A program made the translations under genes and the position numbers. 64,000 nucleotides of DNA from Prorocentrum cordatum. Its lineage: Eukaryota > Sar > Dinophyceae > Prorocentrales > Prorocentraceae. The first letter of the stretch is position 1; each line of letters starts with the position of its first letter. This document shows positions 21,813-32,829 of this stretch, piece by piece. The notes under the pieces are model-generated. The model ran no database searches, was not told the origin of the DNA, and saw nothing but the letters and a program-made list of their open reading frames with translations. The stretch is taken from the NCBI GenBank assembly GCA_963575745.1, contig CAUYUJ010005047.1:62001-126000 (forward strand), read 5' to 3'.

Positions 21813-21884
21813 GCTATGAGGTGCGGCTGGCTGCATTATCCCATCTGGGCTGTGCCCAGTTTGGGGTTTGTCGATCTTGCTCCT

Positions 21885-21922
21885 CCTCCTCCTCCTCCTC
21901 CTCCTCCTCCTCCTCCTCCTCC
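21885..21922. repeat. (CTC)n microsatellite
   Basis: About twelve tcc units. Confidence 0.9.
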
Positions 21923-22051
21923 CCTGCCTCTGTCATTGAGGACTCTCCTTGGCAGCGCCTCCGGCGACATCCCTGAAGCGCGCGAGGGGGTCGGGGACCC
22001 ACTGCCGACCAAAGAAGTCCGCGCGGCATTCCGAAAGCTATGATTTTTTTA

Positions 22052-22229
22052 TGTGGTTCTGTGTTTCTCTATGTTCAGGAGGGAAAAAACACACAGACAC
22101 AATTAATCGTCGATTTCCCAGAAAATATGGGAAAATATGGGAAGTGGGGGGGAAGACAGAAACCCAGAAAATATGGGGAACATTTTTATTTGTGTGTATT
22201 TATTTGTGTGGTTCTGTGTTCCTCTATGT
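22052..22229 (+). mobile_element. Family A element, copy 4, inside 23-bp direct repeats
   Basis: The family A body (22076-22206) lacks its usual terminal 'cctggggcccctt' block. Instead 'tgtggttctgtgtttctcta' (22052-22074 in full) recurs with one mismatch at 22207-22229, a 23-bp flanking direct repeat. This differs from the 5-6 bp duplications at the other copies. Confidence 0.8.
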
Positions 22230-22516
22230 CCCGAACTGCCAGCTGTAACCCCCCCACACACCCATGGCATGGCCAGCACAAGTCCGAGGTCCCGGGGAGC
22301 AGCAATGAGACGCTGGACGGCGACAAACACTTGGGAGAGAGCGAGCAGAAGGAGTGGCAGGGAAGGAGGACGAGGAGCACGAGATGTGGTCAGCACGACG
22401 GTCAAGCCACAGCGGGCATCGGAGAAGTGGCTATAGCTGCCACCGCCAGGGTCTTCCGTTATCCGCCTGGCAGCTGCGGCGGCGGCACGCGCGGCGCGTG
22501 AGGCGCTCAGACTCAC

Positions 22517-22594
22517 CCCGTGCGCTTCGTCCCTCGTTTTTGAAGCATTGTCATCCTTCTCGTCAGCCTTTCCGTGCTCGTCCTGGTCCCACAT
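22517..22594 (-). CDS. Candidate first coding exon, acidic, minus strand
   Basis: From the ATG at 22594 the minus strand reads MWDQDEHGKADEKDDNASKT and RDEAHG, then meets a canonical strong donor, CACGGG|GTGAGT, at 22517/22516. The frame is also open upstream of the ATG (NKEDNKEEQED) back to a TGA near 22634, and no good acceptor was seen there, so an initial exon is the simplest reading. The peptide is very acidic. No partner exon was identified; function unknown. Confidence 0.35.
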
Positions 22595-22789
22595 GTCTTC
22601 CTGTTCTTCTTTGTTGTCTTCTTTGTTCGCGTTTCAAGCGGGACCCCTCTGGATATCGCATCAGATGCAGAGGAGGCAGCGGGGGAAGGCTTACAGGAAT
22701 CGGCGGATCATGGTGTAGCCTGGAGGATCGATTAATGGTGGTGGGTATGGAGCCTTGTGGGAGAGCGGCAGAGCAGCACCAGCACCAGA

Positions 22790-22920
22790 TAATGGCATGC
22801 ACATACACATATATATACACATATGTATATGTACATGTGTATATATATAGATATGGATTATATATAAGTATACACGTGTATACATGTACATATCAAATGT
22901 GTATACAGATGTCTGCGTGC
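22790..22920. repeat. TA/CA-rich dinucleotide stretch
   Basis: Interrupted 'acatatatatacacatatg' type sequence. Confidence 0.75.
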
Positions 22921-23124
22921 CAGATAGGAGCTATTCACGGCGAGAGGGTACATGTAGGTCTGCAGCAAAATATTGATGTATCATACGTGCAGTGTCAGAC
23001 TAGGGCCTCTAGCATCTGTGTGCGATACATGGCTTCGGGTAGAGGCGTATTTTTATCAGAGTGAGGGGGCCGAACGGTCATCCATTGTTCCTGGGTGCAT
23101 GGCTGAAGTGGGGATCCGTGGTGG

Positions 23125-23142
23125 GGACTCTGCTTGTTGCGT

Positions 23143-23189
<47 letters not shown>

Positions 23190-24770
23190 TTGTTGTTGAA
23201 CATTATTAATTCTAAAGAATAATTATTGTTGGGCCCCCTGGTGCGCGCCCCCCCCGCCGCGCCTAGGCCGCAGCCACGTTTTCATCATTTTCGTGAGGAA
23301 GCCTCAGGTAATTCGATGTCATCAAGATCCGGTTGTTTTGTTCCCCCCCGCTTTCCCTTGCAAAAAACACTATAAAATGAAATTTCTTGTTCTAATATAA
23401 TCAAATTTCAAGAATCCCTTGCAAAAAATAAGGTAAAGTGGACATTCGCGCGCGCAAGACGAAATCCTTCCAAAAGCTTAGTGTTCGGAGCGATTTTAAC
23501 ATAAAAACATCAAAAAACCAATGGTTTTTCAACAAAAAAATGTCAAAATCTCATCCCGCGCGCTCTTGCGGATTCGTAGGAAACCCAACACTTTTTAAAC
23601 ATTTCTGTCAAACGGGCTTTTGCGAGCAACTTTTTCGAACTTCTGCGACAACGGTTGCGCACCTGCCAGGGCCATCATCCCTGTCAAATAATACCATGCG
23701 GGACACATTCGTTTTTTCTTCGCGCGCGCACGCCGAAATCTCCAAAAACCATTGGGTTCTGTGGGTGTGTACCCCGCGCCAGTGTAGTAGCCACGGTCGT
23801 CCGCACGCCACGAAGTGAAGTGTCCCAACGTCATAGGGCGGGAAGCTGGGTTTGGGTGGTCGCGAAGAGTCGTTTGGATATTTGGTAGAGCTTGTAATGC
23901 CCCCCCACGAAGTGGGGGTATTGCCTGGTGTCGTATGAAAACCCTGGCACTGGGGAGAACACCACGCGTTCGGGTAAAATGATTGTTGTTGTTGTTGTTG
24001 AACATTATTACTTCTAAAGAATAATTATTGTTGGGGCCCCTGGTGCACGACCCCCCCGCCGCGCCTAGGCCGCAGCCTCATTTTCATCATTTTCGTGAGG
24101 AAGTCTCAGGCAAAACGGGGGGTCCGGATCCGGTTGTGTTGTTACGATCGGTTTTCCCTTGCAAAAAATAAGCTAAAGTGGACATTTCTTGTTCTAACAT
24201 AACCAAACTTCAAGAATCCCTTGCAAAAAATAAGGTAAAGTGGACATTCGCGCGCGCAAGACGAAATCCTTCCAAAACCTTAGTTTTCGTAGCGATTTTA
24301 ACATAAAAACATCAAAAAACCAATGGTTTTTCAAAAAAAAATGTCAAAATTTCATCCCGCGCGCTCTTGCGGATTCGTAGGAAACCCAACACTTTTTAAA
24401 CATTTCTGTCAAACGGGCTTTTGCGAGCAACTTTTTCGAACTTCTGCAACAACGGTTGCGCACCTGCCAGGGCCATCATCCCTGTCAAATAATACCATGC
24501 GGGACACATTCGTTTTTTCTTCGCGCGCGCACGCCGTCGTCGTCGGCCGCGGGGCCCTGAATAGTAGCCACGGTCGTCCGCATGCCACGAAGTGAAGTGT
24601 CCGAACGTCATAGGGCGGGAAGCTGGGTGTGGGTGGTGGCGAAGAGTCGTTTGGAAATTTGGTAGAGCTTGAACCGGCCCCCCCACAAAGTGGGGGTATT
24701 GCCCGCCTCCTATGAAAACCCTGGCACTGGTGAGAACGGTGTGTCCCCACGTGCTAGTAATTGTTGTTGT
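23125..24770 (+). repeat. Two tandem ~800-bp AT-rich units bounded by (TTG)n
   Basis: Unit 1 (about 23185-23985) and unit 2 (about 23986-24757) align along their length. For example 'aacattattaattctaaaga' is at 23200 and its near-copy at 24001, and 'ttttgcgagcaactttttcg' is at about 23618 and 24420. Each begins after (ttg)n and ends 'ccctggcactgg'. A third (ttg)n plus about 40 bp of unit start follows at 24758. Within units 'cccttgcaaaaaataagg' plus 'taaagtggacatt' is itself repeated. GC is much lower than in neighbouring DNA. No coding content recognised. Confidence 0.9.
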
Positions 24771-25770
24771 TGTTGAAGATCATTTCTAAAACATCATTAT
24801 TGTTGATCTCCAGGAACGGTTCCGCGCGCTCTCGCCTCGACGCCGGCTACATTTTCTCTGTCAACGAGACTCCCGCTCCAGCGGTGGCTTGACCCTAAAT
24901 GTGCGCCCTTGGAGGCCCACCTACGACAAGAACGGCTCCCGCTCGATATTTCCTCACAATGTACCCCGAGACACCCTGGCCAGAAAGGCCCCCAAACTCA
25001 GGAACGGCGCTTTTGCTCGAGACATCCTCGCAATTCAATTATCAATTAAATTGGCGGAGGCCCAGCCATGACGACAAGGGTTCTGCTCGATACTTCCTCA
25101 CGATTTACTCCGAAGCCCCTGGCCAAGAAGACCCCCGAACTCAGGAACGGCGCTCTCGTACGAGACATTCAAGTAACTCATGCAAGTTGGTGGAGGCCCT
25201 GACACGGCGACAAGGGCTCCTGTTTGATACTTCTCCATCGGTATTCGGGGAGCCCCTTGCCAGAGAGGCCCCCGAAGTCGGGAACGGCACTCTCGCCTGA
25301 GACTTTGTCACACTTCAGTCAGTGGCCGACAAGGAAGAGATTCCCCCCGAAAGGGGGTGCAATCGAAGAAGTGGGCGGGTATCGAGGGTTGGGGTATACG
25401 GATTGCAAGACACGCGTGCCAGTAAGAGCGAACAGTCTTAAAATGATAATTGTTGTTGTTGTGTTGTTTCTTGTCGTCGTCCCACCCGCGACCCACCCGC
25501 GACCCACCCGCGACCCACGCCGGGACCCACCCCGACCCACCCGCCACCCACCCGCGACCCACCCGGACCGACCCCGCGACCCACCCGCCACCCACCCGCG
25601 ACCCACCCGCGACCCATCCGCGACCCATCCGCGACCCACCCCGCGACCCACCCCGCGGCTCACCCGCGACCCACCCGCGACCCAACAACGACCCACCCGC
25701 GACCCGACCCACCCGCGACCCATTTGCGACCCACCCGCGACCCACCCGCGACCTAGCCACATTGGTTTAA
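24771..25770 (-). repeat. Composite repeat S, inverted copy, with ~140-bp tandem units and minisatellite
   Basis: Three units of about 136-148 bp start at 24925, 25073 and 25209 (gacaag...). They contain the reverse complement of the 41-bp unit of 5.4-5.6 kb (tatttcctcacaatgtac). Then come 25330-25445, matching the reverse complement of 5206-5300, (gtt)n, and a (cgacccacccg)n minisatellite at 25480-25755, the complement of 4935-5055. The whole block is thus an inverted, expanded counterpart of 4935-5640. Confidence 0.8.
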
Positions 25771-25904
25771 TGAACAAATCTGCTCCTGTGGCACCTGCGG
25801 CGGGCTTCTCCAGAGTTTCGCAGGCTGCCGACGTCCCCACAGCCCCTTCACTCTTATCCGCATCTGCGGGCTGATACGTATAGGTAAACACCTTGTGTGT
25901 GTGG

Positions 25905-26110
25905 CCACCTGTGTATATACATATATATATATATATATATATACATATATATATACACATGCGCACATGATTGCACACGTGTATGTATACATTGGCATAC
26001 AATCACACCGACATGAATAGACACACACACACATAGACACATACATATCATATATATATATATATATATACACGTACACCCCCAGGTAGATGTGTGTATT
26101 GGCAGGTTGT
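25905..26110. repeat. (TA)n/(CA)n microsatellite
   Basis: 'tatatatatata' runs at about 25925-25955 and 26050-26072 with acac-rich joins. Confidence 0.85.
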
Positions 26111-26269
26111 CGGATCCGTGCACATAAAGTTGCGACTTGTGAACAGTCATTTCATCAACGAATATATTTGAGTATCTATGTATCGGAATGTATATCTGTA
26201 TGTGTAGTGCGAGATTGATAGGCGCGGGGCTTACATACACATGCATATGTATACATATATTGAGGTGGG

Positions 26270-26446
26270 GAGGGGGAGCGGGAGAGAGACAGAGAGAGAG
26301 AGAGATAGAGCGAGAGAGATAACCAACAAACACGTCGCGATGTGCTATATATTTACACACATCGGGAGAGCGAGAGATAGAGAGTGAGGGGGAGAAAGAG
26401 AGAGGGATCTCTCACTATATCTATATATATACACATATATATATAT

Positions 26447-26503
<57 letters not shown>

Positions 26504-26725
26504 TAGCGAGCGACTGAGTGAGAGAGGAAGAGAGATATATAACATAGAGAGATATGGATCTACGCACTTATGTATACATCTATGTACTACAACTATACTT
26601 CCATACTTTGCACACCTATGTTCGCATACGTATATAGGCAGGGAGGGGGATAGAGAGAGAGAGCTAACGAACGAAATCGAGAGAGAGAGAGAGAACACGG
26701 GAGAGAAAAACACACGAGAGAGATA
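26270..26725. repeat. (GA)n-rich region
   Basis: Many gagaga runs, the longest about 26448-26500, mixed with tatata words. Confidence 0.9.
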
Positions 26726-27072
26726 GGTAGTGGCAGACGGAGTTTTCGGGATATGGATGGCCATGATACAGTGATCGCGGTGACATGTCCTCGTTGGCGA
26801 TCTGGCAAGAGCTTCCCTACGTTTCCTCTCCCCATTTCCCCTTCCTCACCGTATCGTTCCCCCTTCCCCCCCTCATTCTGTCCTCCTCATCCGTCATACC
26901 CCCCAGCACTATTAGGACCAATTATTTTCAGCGGCTCGCATTCGCCAAACCTCTTCTCTTCAACAGCTCATCCTGAGACGGCCATCCCGCAACGCTCCTC
27001 GGAGAATGTGCCGGCGATCTTGAAATGGTTGCGGCGGCGGCTTGGACCGCCGTGTAAGGCAAAGGAGGCATC
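26726..27072. other. Unique sequence upstream of the retroelement relic
   Basis: No feature recognised. It may include the 5' part of the relic that begins near 27000. Confidence 0.35.
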
Positions 27073-27432
27073 ATGGCAACGGGGGCTCAGGAGATCGTTG
27101 AGGTAGACGTGGGAGAGGCGAGCTGGCCTGCGGTGCGGGCGCGGGCGCTGGCTGCGAGTCTTGGTGCAGCACGGAGTTAAAAAAAGAAGGCCGCCGAAGG
27201 GCCAGGCGCAGGGGCTGCTGTGGAGGGCAGAAACGGCTCCAGAGGAGCCGGCCACAGCAAGGGAACGGTAAGGAGGAAGGGAAGGCAGAAGCCCATCCGA
27301 GTTCAGGACCTTTCCTGGCAACAGCTCAGACTTCTGCGTCTCGCGCCCGGCGGGGGGGGCTGCATCGAACGTCTCGGGGCTGTTGCAAGCGCGTGCGTGC
27401 GGGCGGTGCGTGATGAACCAGAAACCGTATGA
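27073..27432 (+). pseudogene. Broken ORF at the 5' end of the retroelement relic
   Basis: From the ATG at 27073 the frame reads MATGAQEIVEVDVGEASWPA and onward to a TAA at 27178-27180. That stop lies in a homopolymer (gttaaaaaaag), a likely mutational stop. The same frame then stays open to the stop at 27430-27432 (KKKAAEGPGAGAAVEGRNGS, later RVQDLSWQQLRLLRLAPGG). Codon use is GC-rich. I infer it is the N-terminal part of the same decayed element as 27691-31470, but no domain is recognised. Confidence 0.35.
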
Positions 27433-27436
27433 CACA

Positions 27437-27575
27437 GGCGTGAAGGCAAGGAGACGGGCCAGGCAATGCTCATGAAAACGTGAAAGCAAGAAACAATACT
27501 AACGAAAGCAAGAACACAAACGTGAAAGCAAGAAACAAGAAAACCCTATGAAGAAACGTGAAGGTTGCCGTAAAC
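27437..27575 (+). repeat. Degenerate 'cgtgaaagcaagaaac' tandem
   Basis: About four to five variants of 'gtgaaagcaagaaacaa' with ~20-bp spacing. Confidence 0.6.
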
Positions 27576-27690
27576 AAAGCAGCACAGGTGTGCTCGCTCC
27601 ACCAATCGTCCCAGGAGATGTGGCACGGCGCTCGTTGTCAGCGCGTCCCGGCACACATTGCGCAGTTGTTCTGTGACAGCATGTGGAGAG

Positions 27691-30310
27691 ACTCGTTGTT
27701 TGCCGCGAGCAGTCCCAGTTGGCAGCGCGCAGGCCAAGGCCGCGCGGGCAGTTGAGGGCGGGACAGTCTCGAGCGAATAGACCGCCAATCTTATACAGAA
27801 GATGCCCCTGGTCACCAACGCAGTGGCGGAGCAGCGCACCTTGTGCGTCGCGCCGCCCACCAAAGCAGGCGAGCGCAAACAATATAGCACCGAGGTGTTG
27901 GATCATCTCGGCGCGCTGGCATCCCTGTCGATCGTGTCCGCCATGGCTGGCCAATGCGCGCTCTGGGGAGATCGACGCCGAGATTACCATCTACACTACA
28001 TGGGCCACGCGCCCCTCTCCATCCAGATGCACGGCAGAGGCAAACCACGCGCGCCAGCAATCTGCACCTCCCCGCAACCAGTATAGGACCTGCATCCACG
28101 AGTTCCAGGACCTGATCAAGGACCACGGCGACCTCGATGCCGAATACATGGGCGAGGACTGGGCGGACATATTCGGGCGGCCTCCTCCAGGAGGCGGAGG
28201 GGCGGCACCGGCGGTTGCTAATGCCCAGCCGACGCAGTGCCCCGCTGGTGCACGGCCGCCGCTCGAACCCCTAGTTTCCGACACCAGTGCCGACGAGCCC
28301 TTGCGCATGTTGAGTCAGCTCGAAGAAGTGAGTCCGCAGCTGCGCCATGCTTCAAATATGATCGCCCCAAACAACGCGCGCACGGCCAGGGTTCATGGGC
28401 CGCCTGGAATGCTGTTGGGGATCGCGCATCCACCTGTGCAGTCAGTTCCAGGTTTTCTCGGGCCTCCTGCAACGCGGCTGGGGGTCTCTCGGCCAGCGGC
28501 GCGGCCAGTTCAGAGCAGCGAGCAGCAGATCGCCGAGGCGGCGGCAGCGGCAGCGGCACTTTCGGCATCGGCATCATGCAGAGCCCGCGGTGGAAATTGC
28601 TGCCAGAGCTCCGCGAGGCCCCGTGGCGGTCGCCATGATGGCGACGCAGACGGAGGTCAGCGCCCCGCCCGAGTCCGACCATTCCATCATCCACGCGAGC
28701 TGGCATGCTGCGGCGATGGCATTGCTGGCGCCACAGTCCCCCACCCCAGCAGCGCAGCCATCTTCTACGACGCAAGCGGCGCGCCCATCGCCGGCGACGC
28801 CAGTGGCAGCCGCGCCCGCCGCGGCGCCCGCCACTCTGATGGCCGAGACGCCGATCGGGGGCGCGTCGACGCCGATCGGAGAGGAGATCTCCACGGCCCG
28901 GGCGCCGCGCCGAAGGCAGCCCCGCTTCAAGCCGCCCACCTGGGGGATGCGCGGGGCGGCCTGACCCGGGAACGATCCCGGGGCCGATCCGCGCGAGCCA
29001 GGAGCTCATCGCACTGGCCGCGCCGATGGACCCGACCCAGGTTGGCCGCGTTCTTGGTTCGAGCGATCTGGGCAGCAGCGGCCCGCCTCGCAGGGGGCGA
29101 GACTCGGGCCGCATTGCGCGGCAGATCTGCGCGCCGGGGCGAGAGGGGCGCCGGGGGGCGAGGCCCTCCCTCAGAGCCCCTGGTCGCGCGAGGCCTCCGC
29201 TGCGAGGCGCAGTGCCAGCCTCGCCTTCGCCGCGTCGTACCGGGCGCAGGCCGGCGCGCCCAGGCCGCCGACGGCTAGGATTTGTTCGGCCGGCACCCTG
29301 CCCCCCGTCTCAATCGCCCCAACGGTCAGAGGAGGGCTGGTTCCAATGCGGCTCCACCCGCCTCTCTCCAACTCCGACTTCGCCAGCGCAGCGCAGCTCA
29401 GGAGGTGGCCAGCTTAGCCAGGCTGTTATGTCGCAATCGGCGCGCTTGGGATATGGTGGGGACCACATCGCGGCTAGCCGACCAGGCGACCAGGCCAGAT
29501 GCTGCGACGGATTTGCCTGGCGGTTGGGGGCGCGCGGATGAGGGGGCATATCGGAATTTTGGACAGCGATCTGCCAGGCAGTGCGCAGACTTCAGTTCGG
29601 GCCCTCCGCCAGTCGACACCCCGACTGGGCATGCGATGGCAGATGCAACGCCGAGGGGGGAACAACCATCAATGTTGGCGTCAGGAGTTCGCAACTTGCA
29701 GGCAATCTGTCAGCATGAAGCCGAATTCACGCCGTCGCGGCCCGTGGACACGGGTCGCGCTGCGTCCACGGGCACCATGTGCGGCAAGGGCTTGTGGCAC
29801 GCCCACGCCTTCCAGCATCGCCTCGAGCCCCCCGCATCAGGCTTTGGCCAAGCATGCGCGGGGAAGGCCGACGGCGCCAGCGCTTTTGTGGCCAAGGCGA
29901 TCATCGTAGATACGTCGGAGCGTCATCCCCGGCATGCGCGACAGTGGGAGGCAGAGTCAATCCCATTCCGCGTGCCGCCTCGCGAAACAATTTGCGCCGC
30001 GATTGAGCTGCTCTGCGCGTCGCGGGATAGCGCGCGGCAGTTGGCCCGCTGCCGCGCGCTGATGAATCGGGCGGTCGCGGAATGCAGCGCGCCATCGTTC
30101 GCCGTCTTTTGCGCTGACACTGTTGCCGTGAGCATTGCAAGGGGTGGGGGTGCGCCCGGGGCGCGGAGCTCGCGGCGCCCGCGCGTCGCGCGTTCCAGCT
30201 GGCGCAGTGCAGGGCGCTCGCGAGAATTCGGCGCGCGCGGAGCGGTGGCCCCCGGAATTACTGCGCAGGCTTCATTGCCAAGAATAGAGGTTCTGGGCCT
30301 GTCCGTCCGA
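27691..30310 (+). pseudogene. Frameshifted coding tract of the retroelement relic
   Basis: Natural-looking peptide segments follow one another in different frames of the plus strand. Frame 1 runs about 27691-27990 (with a TAG; e.g. QKMPLVTNAVAEQRTLCV). Frame 2 runs about 28060-28550 (IHEFQDLIKDHGDLDAEYMG). Frame 3 runs about 28550-28964, Pro/Ala-rich. Frame 1 resumes at about 29026 (IALAAPMDPTQVGRVLGSSD). Frame 2 then covers parts to 30325, including a segment about 29890-30130. Frame 2 alone is open from 27683 to 30325 with one TAG at 29276, partly a GC effect. I read this as one decayed ORF. No catalytic reverse-transcriptase motif (F/Y-x-D-D) was found, so the enzyme part is missing, unrecognisable or elsewhere. 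Confidence 0.4.
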
Positions 30311-30317
30311 CGATACG

Positions 30318-31053
30318 ATGTGTAGGAGGCCGTCTAGGCCCATCGCCCGCAGATTGTGCTTCTCGTCCGTCGGTTGCGCTTGTTCCCCCAGATGTATGAC
30401 GTCGCGCCGCCAGAACGCGTGGACGCTGGTGGCTCTGGCGAATGTGCGCGATTCCTGGGCCGATCTAGTTGCAACGTGTATCGAATGGCTCGTGGAGTTT
30501 GTGCGATGCCAGACGGCGCGTCTCCTCCCGGGCCCGTTGCCAGTTTCCTTGAGATTGCCAGCGCGATAGATCCTCGCGAGAGTTTCTTTGCAGCCCCGCG
30601 AAGGTGCGCGCGCTCAATCAATGGATGGACCGCGCGCGCCTTGAGATCTCAGAGATCTCTGGAAGAATGGGTCGGCAGGAGTGCGAGCTCACAAAAGCCC
30701 CGCTCCCTCACTTCTTGCTTTCTTCTGCTGTCGCTGCCGCCTTTGTTTGTCGCGAGTGCGGCGCTGCCCCGAGCGCTGAGGCGCCCTGGGCTGTCCGCCG
30801 GACCAAGGCTCGCTGGCGGTCTGACCCGGCAGCCCACATCGTCCTAGTCTCAGAACTACCATGCTGCAAGTGCGATTGCCACGCCAGGCTTCGCCTGCCC
30901 CGACGCCTCCGCCATCGATCGAGGACCTGCTCAGCCTCTCAGCCGCGCCCGCTGCCAGGACGCGGCCGGCGCCCGAGGCCGCCCATGCGCGAGAGAGCAG
31001 GGCGGGCTACTTCCAAAGAGCTCTGCGAGGGCAGGGCTACTATCCAGATGTAG
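30318..31053 (+). pseudogene. Retroelement relic: post-RT region and degenerate double zinc finger
   Basis: Frame 3 (30318-30569) contains NAWTLVALANVRDSWADLVA and TCIEWLVEFVR, resembling the segment that follows the reverse transcriptase in dinoflagellate LINE-like elements. Frame 1 (30604-31053) then gives FVCRECGAAPSAEAPWAVRR (from 30742). About 20 residues later comes LPCCKCDCHARLRL, then RRLRHRSRTC, ending 30930. The Cys pairs C-x2-C and C-x2-C and the terminal H...C fit two C2H2-like fingers in which some His ligands have decayed (AVRRTK for an expected AVHRTK). Family identification is by pattern memory only; a profile search is needed. Confidence 0.45.
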
Positions 31054-31200
31054 CCGATGCCCCGCCCCGTTCTGTTGGAGGGCCTGCACTCGCAAATGCC
31101 CAAGAGGGAGACCATGGCACGTGCGCTCCCAGGGTCACGCGCGCGCCAGGAGAATATGCATTAGCGGCGGACATCACACAACCCGTTCATTGGCCAGTGA

Positions 31201-31470
31201 GCACAGCAGGCGCGAATCATATATTTTGCCCTTCTCAATACAGCGGCGATTGCGCGAGAGGCAAACTTTATAGCTCGTTCATCCATTGCTCATGTAAACG
31301 ACGCCGAGGAGGGAGATCTCTCGCGAAAGGATTCCATCCAGACCTTGCCCGTTTGCGTGCATCAGGGATTTGCTGCAATAGTCGCAGGACCACCGTGCGA
31401 AACATGGTCAGGTGCCAAAGACTTCCCTCCCCTGGCGGTCACGACCTCGCGGTTTGCCCTCGGCGTTTGA
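31201..31470 (+). pseudogene. Retroelement relic: cytosine-methyltransferase-like motif
   Basis: Frame 1 is open from 31201 to the TGA at 31468-31470 and contains GFAAIVAGPPCETWSGAKD at 31366-31422. The PPC core is motif IV of C5-cytosine methyltransferases, where the Cys is the nucleophile in active enzymes. The form GPPCETWS recurs, as I recall, in dinoflagellate retroelement proteins, and cytosine methyltransferases carried by dinoflagellate retrotransposons are reported in the literature. Other methyltransferase motifs (FxGxG, ENV, QRR) are not seen, so this is a fragment. Order and frame agree with the zinc fingers upstream. Confidence 0.45.
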
Positions 31471-32144
31471 ACCAGGGGGGCGTGAACGGACGGCAAGTAA
31501 AGATTGGGAGCAGGTACTTTCGGGCTGTGCACTTCCAAAACGACTTTCGTGTTCGCGTTGTTGGTGCTGCCAACCGCTTTGCTTTCATCTTCGAACATCC
31601 CAAAATGCCCAACATGCCGCGCCTGATGACGGCTTCCCGAAATCACCGCATTTCATATCATATTACACCATTTACATACATTGTGTATATTTACATACAA
31701 CGCCGATTCTCGGATCACTGCAGGTGCTCAGGGAATTGTGGTCGAAATGGATTCAGAGCCAGCCGCCCTTGTGTGCCCTCCGATCCTTACCTGCAGGAGC
31801 ACACGTGGGGAACTCTTTGGCATTGCTGCTAGTCGAGCATGAGCACTTTTACTTACACAAATGAGGTACGCACGTACCTACATCAAAGACGCCCGTTACT
31901 GAGACCGGGCGGCAGCGTACCCCGCTCTTCCAGAGTTGGGCCTTGGTGGTAGGCTTGTGGATGTATCCCCCTCGTTGTCTGCCTTGCCGTTCCTTTGCCC
32001 CCAAAACCCTTGCATGGGGACCGAAGACACATCGTTTTTCAGAGAAGTGCGCAGCAGCAGCAGCAGGTGAAGGCGGCGGCGGAGACGGGGGACGAGGATT
32101 TTGTAGAAGGAGGGGGTAATGATGAAAGGGGGGGAAAAAGAGGA
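31471..32144. other. No supportable gene
   Basis: May include the 3' end of the retroelement relic, but no further motif or poly-A tail was identified. Confidence 0.35.
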
Positions 32145-32390
32145 GGAGGAAAAGGAGGGGTAAGAAGGAGGAGGAGGAACAGGAGGAGGAGGAGGAGGAG
32201 GAGGAGGAGGAGGAGGAGGAGGAGGAACAAGAGGAGGAGGAGGAGGAGGAGGAGGAGGAGGAGGGAGGAGAGGAGAGGGGGAGGAGGAGGAGGAGGAGGG
32301 AGGGGAAGGAGGAGGAGGAGGGGAGGAGGAGGAGGAGGAGGAGGAGGAAGAGGAGGAGGAGGAGGGGGAGGAGGAGGAGGAGGATGGCCA
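32145..32390. repeat. (GGA)n tract
   Basis: Interrupted gga repeats of about 245 bp. Confidence 0.95.
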
Positions 32391-32494
32391 GGAGGCGGCC
32401 CGGAGGATTTCTTCCCGCCGCGGGCAGTGTGACTTCCTCCCCCCCCTCCCCTGCCGACGCCTCCGCGTCCTCGCGGTCCGCCCGCCCCTGCCAG

Positions 32495-32528
32495 GTTCGA
32501 GCAGAAAGCGCAGAAGGAAATGGAGGAG
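32495..32528 (+). CDS. Candidate micro-exon, E/K/Q-rich
   Basis: The acceptor cccgcccctgccag|G follows a pyrimidine-rich stretch. One phase base then leads into FEQKAQKEMEE, ending at GAGGAG|gccgag, a GC donor. If this donor is not used the frame continues AEERAP. The one-base start phase fits the two-base end of 17778-17837. Short, charged, helical; nearby (GGA)n DNA means composition could explain part of it. Confidence 0.35.
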
Positions 32529-32690
32529 GCCGAGGAGCGGGCGCCGCGCGGGGGCGCGCGAGGGCTGCCCTGCCCCGTGGGGCCACCGCGGTGGGGGCCG
32601 CCCGCGGGTGGCGGGCACCGCTGCTGCGCCGGGGGGGGGGGGAGGGCGATTGCCCCCGGTCGTGGCTCAAGAGTCTTGGCTGGGCGCGCG

Positions 32691-32829
32691 ACCTGCACGG
32701 GAGCGAGCGCGCCCAGGCACGGTCGGGAGCTCCTGCGGGCTGCTCAGACCTGGGGGCAGGGCGGCGGGGGCGGCGACGACGACGACGCCGGCGACGGCGA
32801 GGGCCAGGGATCAGAGCGCGCGACGGCCC
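32691..32829 (+). repeat. Repeat R, copy 2
   Basis: Matches 19108-19258. It ends where the left arm of Family C copy 3 begins. Confidence 0.75.

Noticed and set aside
27683-30325. A single 880-codon gene in frame 2 with one stop
   Set aside because: Frame 2 is long partly because of high GC; natural-looking peptide moves between frames, so I call it a decayed tract and not a read-through gene.
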